Shown: positions 61,116 through 64,000 of the stretch, one piece after another
Numbering within the stretch: position 1 is the stretch's first letter
Layout of the letters: every line of letters begins with the position of its first letter
DNA from: Paenibacillus dendritiformis
GTDB taxonomy: Bacteria > Bacillota > Bacilli > Paenibacillales > Paenibacillaceae
Length of the DNA: 64,000 bases
Reading direction: 5' to 3'
NCBI RefSeq assembly: GCF_021654795.1
Contig: NZ_AP025344.1
Location: forward strand, 1,798,501-1,862,500
Made by a program: the position numbers and the translations under genes
The notes under the pieces: model-generated
The model's input: only the letters and a program-made list of their open reading frames with translations
The model's database searches: none
Told to the model about the DNA's origin: nothing

Positions 61116-62141
61116 ATGCGTATAGGACGCCATACATGGCGGTTCCCCAATCAACCGGTCATTATCGGCACCGCGACCGTAGTTGGCCCCGAAGAGGGAA
61201 AAGGGCCTCTCGCCGCCGACTTTGACTTTGTTCACGAAGATTTGGATTTGAAGGAGCCAAGCTGGGAGAAGGCGGAGCGCAAGCTGCTGGAGCAGGCCTC
61301 TCAACTCGCCATCGTCAATGCGAACATTACGCAGGATGACTTGGATTATTTCGTCGGCGGCGACCTGATGAATCAGATAATCAGCAACTCCTTCGCCGCA
61401 CGCGGGTTAGGGGTGCCTTATATCGGCGTGTTCGGCGCCTGCTCCACCTCGATGGAGGCGCTGGCGCTCGGATCGCTCCTCGTCGATTCCGGCAACGCGA
61501 ACATCGTCATGGCCGGCACATGCAGCCATAACTGCTCCGTAGAGAAGCAGTTCCGCTATCCGACGGAATACGGCTCCCAGAAGCCGCCTACCGCCCAATA
61601 TACCGTAACCGGCGCCGGCGTGGCCATCGTCGGCAAAAAAGGCAGCGGACCGAAAGTGACGGCCGCGACGATCGGCAAAATCGTCGATCTGGGGATTAAA
61701 GACCCGTTCAATATGGGCGCGGCTATGGCCCCGGCGGCAGTGGATACGATTCAGACTCATTTGACCGATTTGAAGCGCAGCCCCGCCTATTACGACATGA
61801 TTGTGACCGGAGATTTGGCCACCGTGGGTTACGGGATTGCCAAAGATTTGTTCAAAAAACACGACATCAATATCCAGACGACGAACTATCAGGATTGCGG
61901 GCTCATGATGTACGACATGGTCAAGCAGAAGGTGGATGTTCAAGCGGGAGGAAGCGGAGCGGCTTGCTCGGCTGTCGTCACTTATGGACATATTTTGAAG
62001 CGGATGAGAGAGGGCGAACTGAAGAAAGTCATGATCGTGGCGACCGGAGCCCTCATGTCCCCGTTGTCCTACCAGCAAGGAGAGAGCATTCCTTGTATCG
62101 CTCATGCCGTAACGATTGAGATGGGAGGAGACGAATCATGA
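61116..62141 (+). CDS. spoVAD: Stage V sporulation protein AD
   Basis: 341 residues, thiolase-like fold: GVFGACSTSMEALALGSLLV, MAGTCSHNCSVEKQFRYPTE, TGAGVAIVGKKGSGPKVTAA and GGSGAACSAVVTYGHILKRM. SpoVAD binds dipicolinate and is required to load it into the spore. AAAGGAGG before ATG; it overlaps spoVAE by four bases. Confidence 0.94.
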   Translation: MRIGRHTWRFPNQPVIIGTATVVGPEEGKGPLAADFDFVHEDLDLKEPSWEKAERKLLEQASQLAIVNANITQDDLDYFVGGDLMNQIISNSFAARGLGVPYIGVFGACSTSMEALALGSLLVDSGNANIVMAGTCSHNCSVEKQFRYPTEYGSQKPPTAQYTVTGAGVAIVGKKGSGPKVTAATIGKIVDLGIKDPFNMGAAMAPAAVDTIQTHLTDLKRSPAYYDMIVTGDLATVGYGIAKDLFKKHDINIQTTNYQDCGLMMYDMVKQKVDVQAGGSGAACSAVVTYGHILKRMREGELKKVMIVATGALMSPLSYQQGESIPCIAHAVTIEMGGDES

Positions 62142-62488
62142 TCTTTGTGTGGGCATTTATCGTGGGAGGCCTGATCTGCGTCATCGGGCAGCTGCTGTTC
62201 GATGTCGCGAAGCTGACGCCGGCGCACACGATGGCGCTGCTGGTCGTTACCGGGGCGGTCGTGGATGGCCTGGGCTGGTACGAGCCGTTGATCGAATTCG
62301 CCGGCGCGGGCGTTACGGTCCCGATTACGAGCTTCGGCAACTCCCTGGTGCACGGAGCCATTACCGATTTGAAGTCGGATGGATGGATCGGCGCCGTCAG
62401 CGGCATCTTCAAGACGACAAGCGCGGGCATATCGGCGGCGATCGTCTTCTCCTTCCTGGCGTCGGTGTTCGTCCGGCCCAAAGGCTAA
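62138..62488 (+). CDS. spoVAE: Stage V sporulation protein AE (SpoVAEb type)
   Basis: 116 residues. FIVGGLICVIGQLLFDVAKL, VVTGAVVDGLGWYEPLIEFA, GAGVTVPITSFGNSLVHGAI, and a final helix. Homologous to SpoVAC and part of the same membrane complex. Translation is coupled to spoVAD by ATGA. The order C-D-Eb is the minimal spoVA set. Confidence 0.92.
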   Translation: MIFVWAFIVGGLICVIGQLLFDVAKLTPAHTMALLVVTGAVVDGLGWYEPLIEFAGAGVTVPITSFGNSLVHGAITDLKSDGWIGAVSGIFKTTSAGISAAIVFSFLASVFVRPKG

Positions 62489-62507
62489 GCCCGCTTCGGG
62501 CAGACAG

Positions 62508-62542
62508 GCTCCGCAACCTGAACAGGTGCGGAGCTTGTTTTA
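62508..62542 (+). terminator. Intrinsic terminator of the spoVA operon
   Basis: GCTCCGCA-CCTG pairs with CAGG-TGCGGAGC around AA, with one bulged A, then TTGTTTTA. Confidence 0.8.
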
Positions 62543-62706
62543 TGCCATTAATTAGCTTGAAGACGAATATGAGTTGTTGATGTACCTTCACCATAGAATG
62601 GTGTAAAATGAGGAAATGTAAGGCAACTTCGCTTAGGATCCCCATGCTTGATACAATATAAATTGGGTATATTTCCTTATATTACCGTCGTGGAGGAGGT
62701 TTTTCC

Positions 62707-63663
62707 TTGCATTCGCAATCATCGCTGCATTCGATTATGGAACAGATCCAAGCTGCATTGGATCAATGCATATTAGGGAAATCATTCGAGATTGAACTCA
62801 TGCTTACCGCTATGGTGGCAGGAGGCCACGTCCTCATCGAGGACGTGCCGGGAACGGGCAAGACGCAGCTGGTCAAATCGCTCGCGCGCACGATAGACGG
62901 AGCGTTCCGCCGCGTCCAATGCAACCCCGATCTGCTGCCGACCGACATTACCGGCGTTTTTATTTTCCACCCGAAAGACCAGCAATTCGTGTTCCGTCCC
63001 GGACCGGTCATGTGCAACGTGCTGCTCGTGGACGAGATTAACCGGGCGACGACGAAGACCCAATCGGCCTTGCTGGAGGCGATGGAGGAGCACCATGTTA
63101 CGGTTGACGGGGAGACCTTCGAGCTGCCCGTTCCGTTCATGCTCTTCGCCACGCAGAACCCCATCGAGTTCGAAGGAACGTTCCAATTGCCGGAAGCCCA
63201 GCTGGATCGCTTTATGTTCAAGATTAACCTGGGCTACCCGGATGAAGCGATGGAGCGGGCCATGCTGGCTCGCCATGTGCTGGGGCAGCCATCCGAGCGG
63301 GTTCAGCCGATTGCCGATATTACCGTGATTGAAAAGATGCGGGAAGCGGCGCGCGGCATACATATCGACGACGCCGTCGCTTCCTATATTATTGATGTGG
63401 TCCGCGCGACGAGGACTCATCCGCAGATCGTGCTGGGCGCAAGCCCGCGGGCTTCCGTAGCGCTTATGCAGGCGGTCAAGGCCCGGGCCTGGATTCAAGG
63501 ACGGCGCTATGTTACGCCGGATGATGTCAAAGCGCTGCTTCCGTTCGTCATCGCTCATCGCCTCGTGCTCGATATGGAGGCGAAAATGGAGGGGCTGATC
63601 CCGGAGCAGGTGCTGATGGATGCGGTCCGAGGCGTGCCGGTGCCGGTCCGGATGGAGCTGTAG
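62707..63663 (+). CDS. MoxR-family AAA+ ATPase
   Basis: 318 residues from TTG with GGAGGAGG 6 bases upstream. Walker A EDVPGTGKTQLVKSLA (about 46-61), Walker B VLLVDEINRATTKTQSALLE, sensor 1 MLFATQNPIEFEGTFQLPEA, and C-terminal GASPRASVALMQAVKARAWI. MoxR ATPases act as chaperones that assemble protein complexes or switch on metal-cofactor enzymes, usually with a DUF58/VWA partner, which is the next gene. Confidence 0.9.
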   Translation: MHSQSSLHSIMEQIQAALDQCILGKSFEIELMLTAMVAGGHVLIEDVPGTGKTQLVKSLARTIDGAFRRVQCNPDLLPTDITGVFIFHPKDQQFVFRPGPVMCNVLLVDEINRATTKTQSALLEAMEEHHVTVDGETFELPVPFMLFATQNPIEFEGTFQLPEAQLDRFMFKINLGYPDEAMERAMLARHVLGQPSERVQPIADITVIEKMREAARGIHIDDAVASYIIDVVRATRTHPQIVLGASPRASVALMQAVKARAWIQGRRYVTPDDVKALLPFVIAHRLVLDMEAKMEGLIPEQVLMDAVRGVPVPVRMEL

Positions 63664-63664
63664 C

Positions 63665-64000
63665 ATGAATTCGCCGCAGCTGGTGCCCCGCCGTCCGCGT
63701 TCGCGGAGACGGACATTTCTGATTGCTTTTGTCATTTATGGCAGTTGTGTTTTCTATTTTCTGTTCCAAGGCGGCAAGACATCCTTCATGCTGCTGTCGA
63801 TGGCGACCGTGCTTGCCGTCTACTGGGCATGCGGCTGGTTCGGAGGCGTGACCAAGGTTAAGGGCCAGCGCATGGTCCGGACCGGGACAAGCCGGTTCCT
63901 CCCCGCCCAATCCCGTATCGCGGTAGCGGTGGAGCTGCGCGTTCCGGGATGGCTTCCGCTGCCTTATGTTATCGTGCAGGACGGACTGTACCGCTTCGAT
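63665..64000 (+). CDS. DUF58-domain protein, C-terminus cut by window edge
   Basis: 112 residues are visible. Arg-rich N-terminus, then two membrane helices (FLIAFVIYGSCVFYFLFQ and SFMLLSMATVLAVYWACGWF), then GQRMVRTGTSRFLPAQSRIA with VAVELRVPGWLPLPYVIVQD. This is the start of a DUF58 protein, usual partner of MoxR. It begins one base after the moxR stop. Confidence 0.8.
   Translation, partial: MNSPQLVPRRPRSRRRTFLIAFVIYGSCVFYFLFQGGKTSFMLLSMATVLAVYWACGWFGGVTKVKGQRMVRTGTSRFLPAQSRIAVAVELRVPGWLPLPYVIVQDGLYRFD

Noticed and set aside
1-64000. rRNA and tRNA genes, insertion sequences, prophage genes
   Set aside because: No transposase, integrase, rRNA stretch or tRNA cloverleaf was seen on either strand; a covariance-model scan would be needed to exclude small RNAs fully.

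Overview
The window looks like chromosomal DNA of a spore-forming, moderately GC-rich Firmicute, most likely Paenibacillus. The evidence is a pro-sigma-K gene with the Bacillus-type cleavage site, a spoVAC-spoVAD-spoVAEb operon, a Spo0E-type phosphatase, strong AGGAGG ribosome-binding sites with many GTG/TTG starts, and a TPR receptor with a propeptide of the kind known from Paenibacillus. The genus is an inference from gene content, not from a search.

Layout. 1-16.8 kb: an Ntn-hydrolase with its own repressor, HelD, an Rrf2 regulator, a chemoreceptor behind a sigma-D promoter, a globin-coupled GGDEF/EAL protein, a duplicated-TPM membrane protein, a second Ntn-hydrolase and the YhaM nuclease. 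16.9-30.5 kb: a divergent Nramp-like transporter, a 32-bp tandem repeat array, a copper-amine-oxidase-like lipoprotein and a LacI-controlled sugar ABC operon; then a small kinase, a decayed gene, an SDR and an IMPase. 30.8-40.6 kb: a TetR/hydrolase divergon, a quorum-sensing receptor-peptide pair next to a Spo0E phosphatase, three disrupted genes (nucleotidyltransferase, GH19 chitinase and, at 26.6 kb, an unknown one), and pxpBCA. 40.6-54.4 kb: a complete type I-C CRISPR-Cas locus (cas3-cas5-cas8c-cas7-cas4-cas1-cas2) with an array on each side, a WYL regulator and two PH-domain membrane proteins. 54.8-64 kb: sigK, small stress or sporulation genes, a large unknown protein, spoVAC-D-Eb, and a MoxR/DUF58 pair.

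The most interesting signal is two unannotated minus-strand RNA genes inside the CRISPR locus, at 47350-47419 (between cas3 and cas5) and 54305-54407 (after array 2). Each has an extended -10 promoter placed so that the RNA should begin with a shortened CRISPR-repeat-like hairpin and an 11-nt crRNA-type handle. A short guide and an intrinsic terminator follow. The first guide matches the predicted cas5 promoter (-10 box) for 18 positions next to a TTC PAM, with its only mismatch at position 6. The second matches a site 120-165 bp away, again next to TTC, with mismatches at positions 6 and 12. Type I Cascade does not read every sixth guide base. These look like a crRNA-like autorepressor of the cas operon (CreR-like) and a crRNA-like antitoxin (CreA-like), which have been described in other type I systems; here both would work with a type I-C Cascade.

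Second in interest is an RRNPP-type receptor (32814-34103) followed by a 43-residue secreted propeptide and a Spo0E phosphatase, which suggests peptide control of sporulation entry. The same 27-bp promoter motif also precedes the PH-domain operon and cas3, on either side of the WYL regulator gene, suggesting one regulon.
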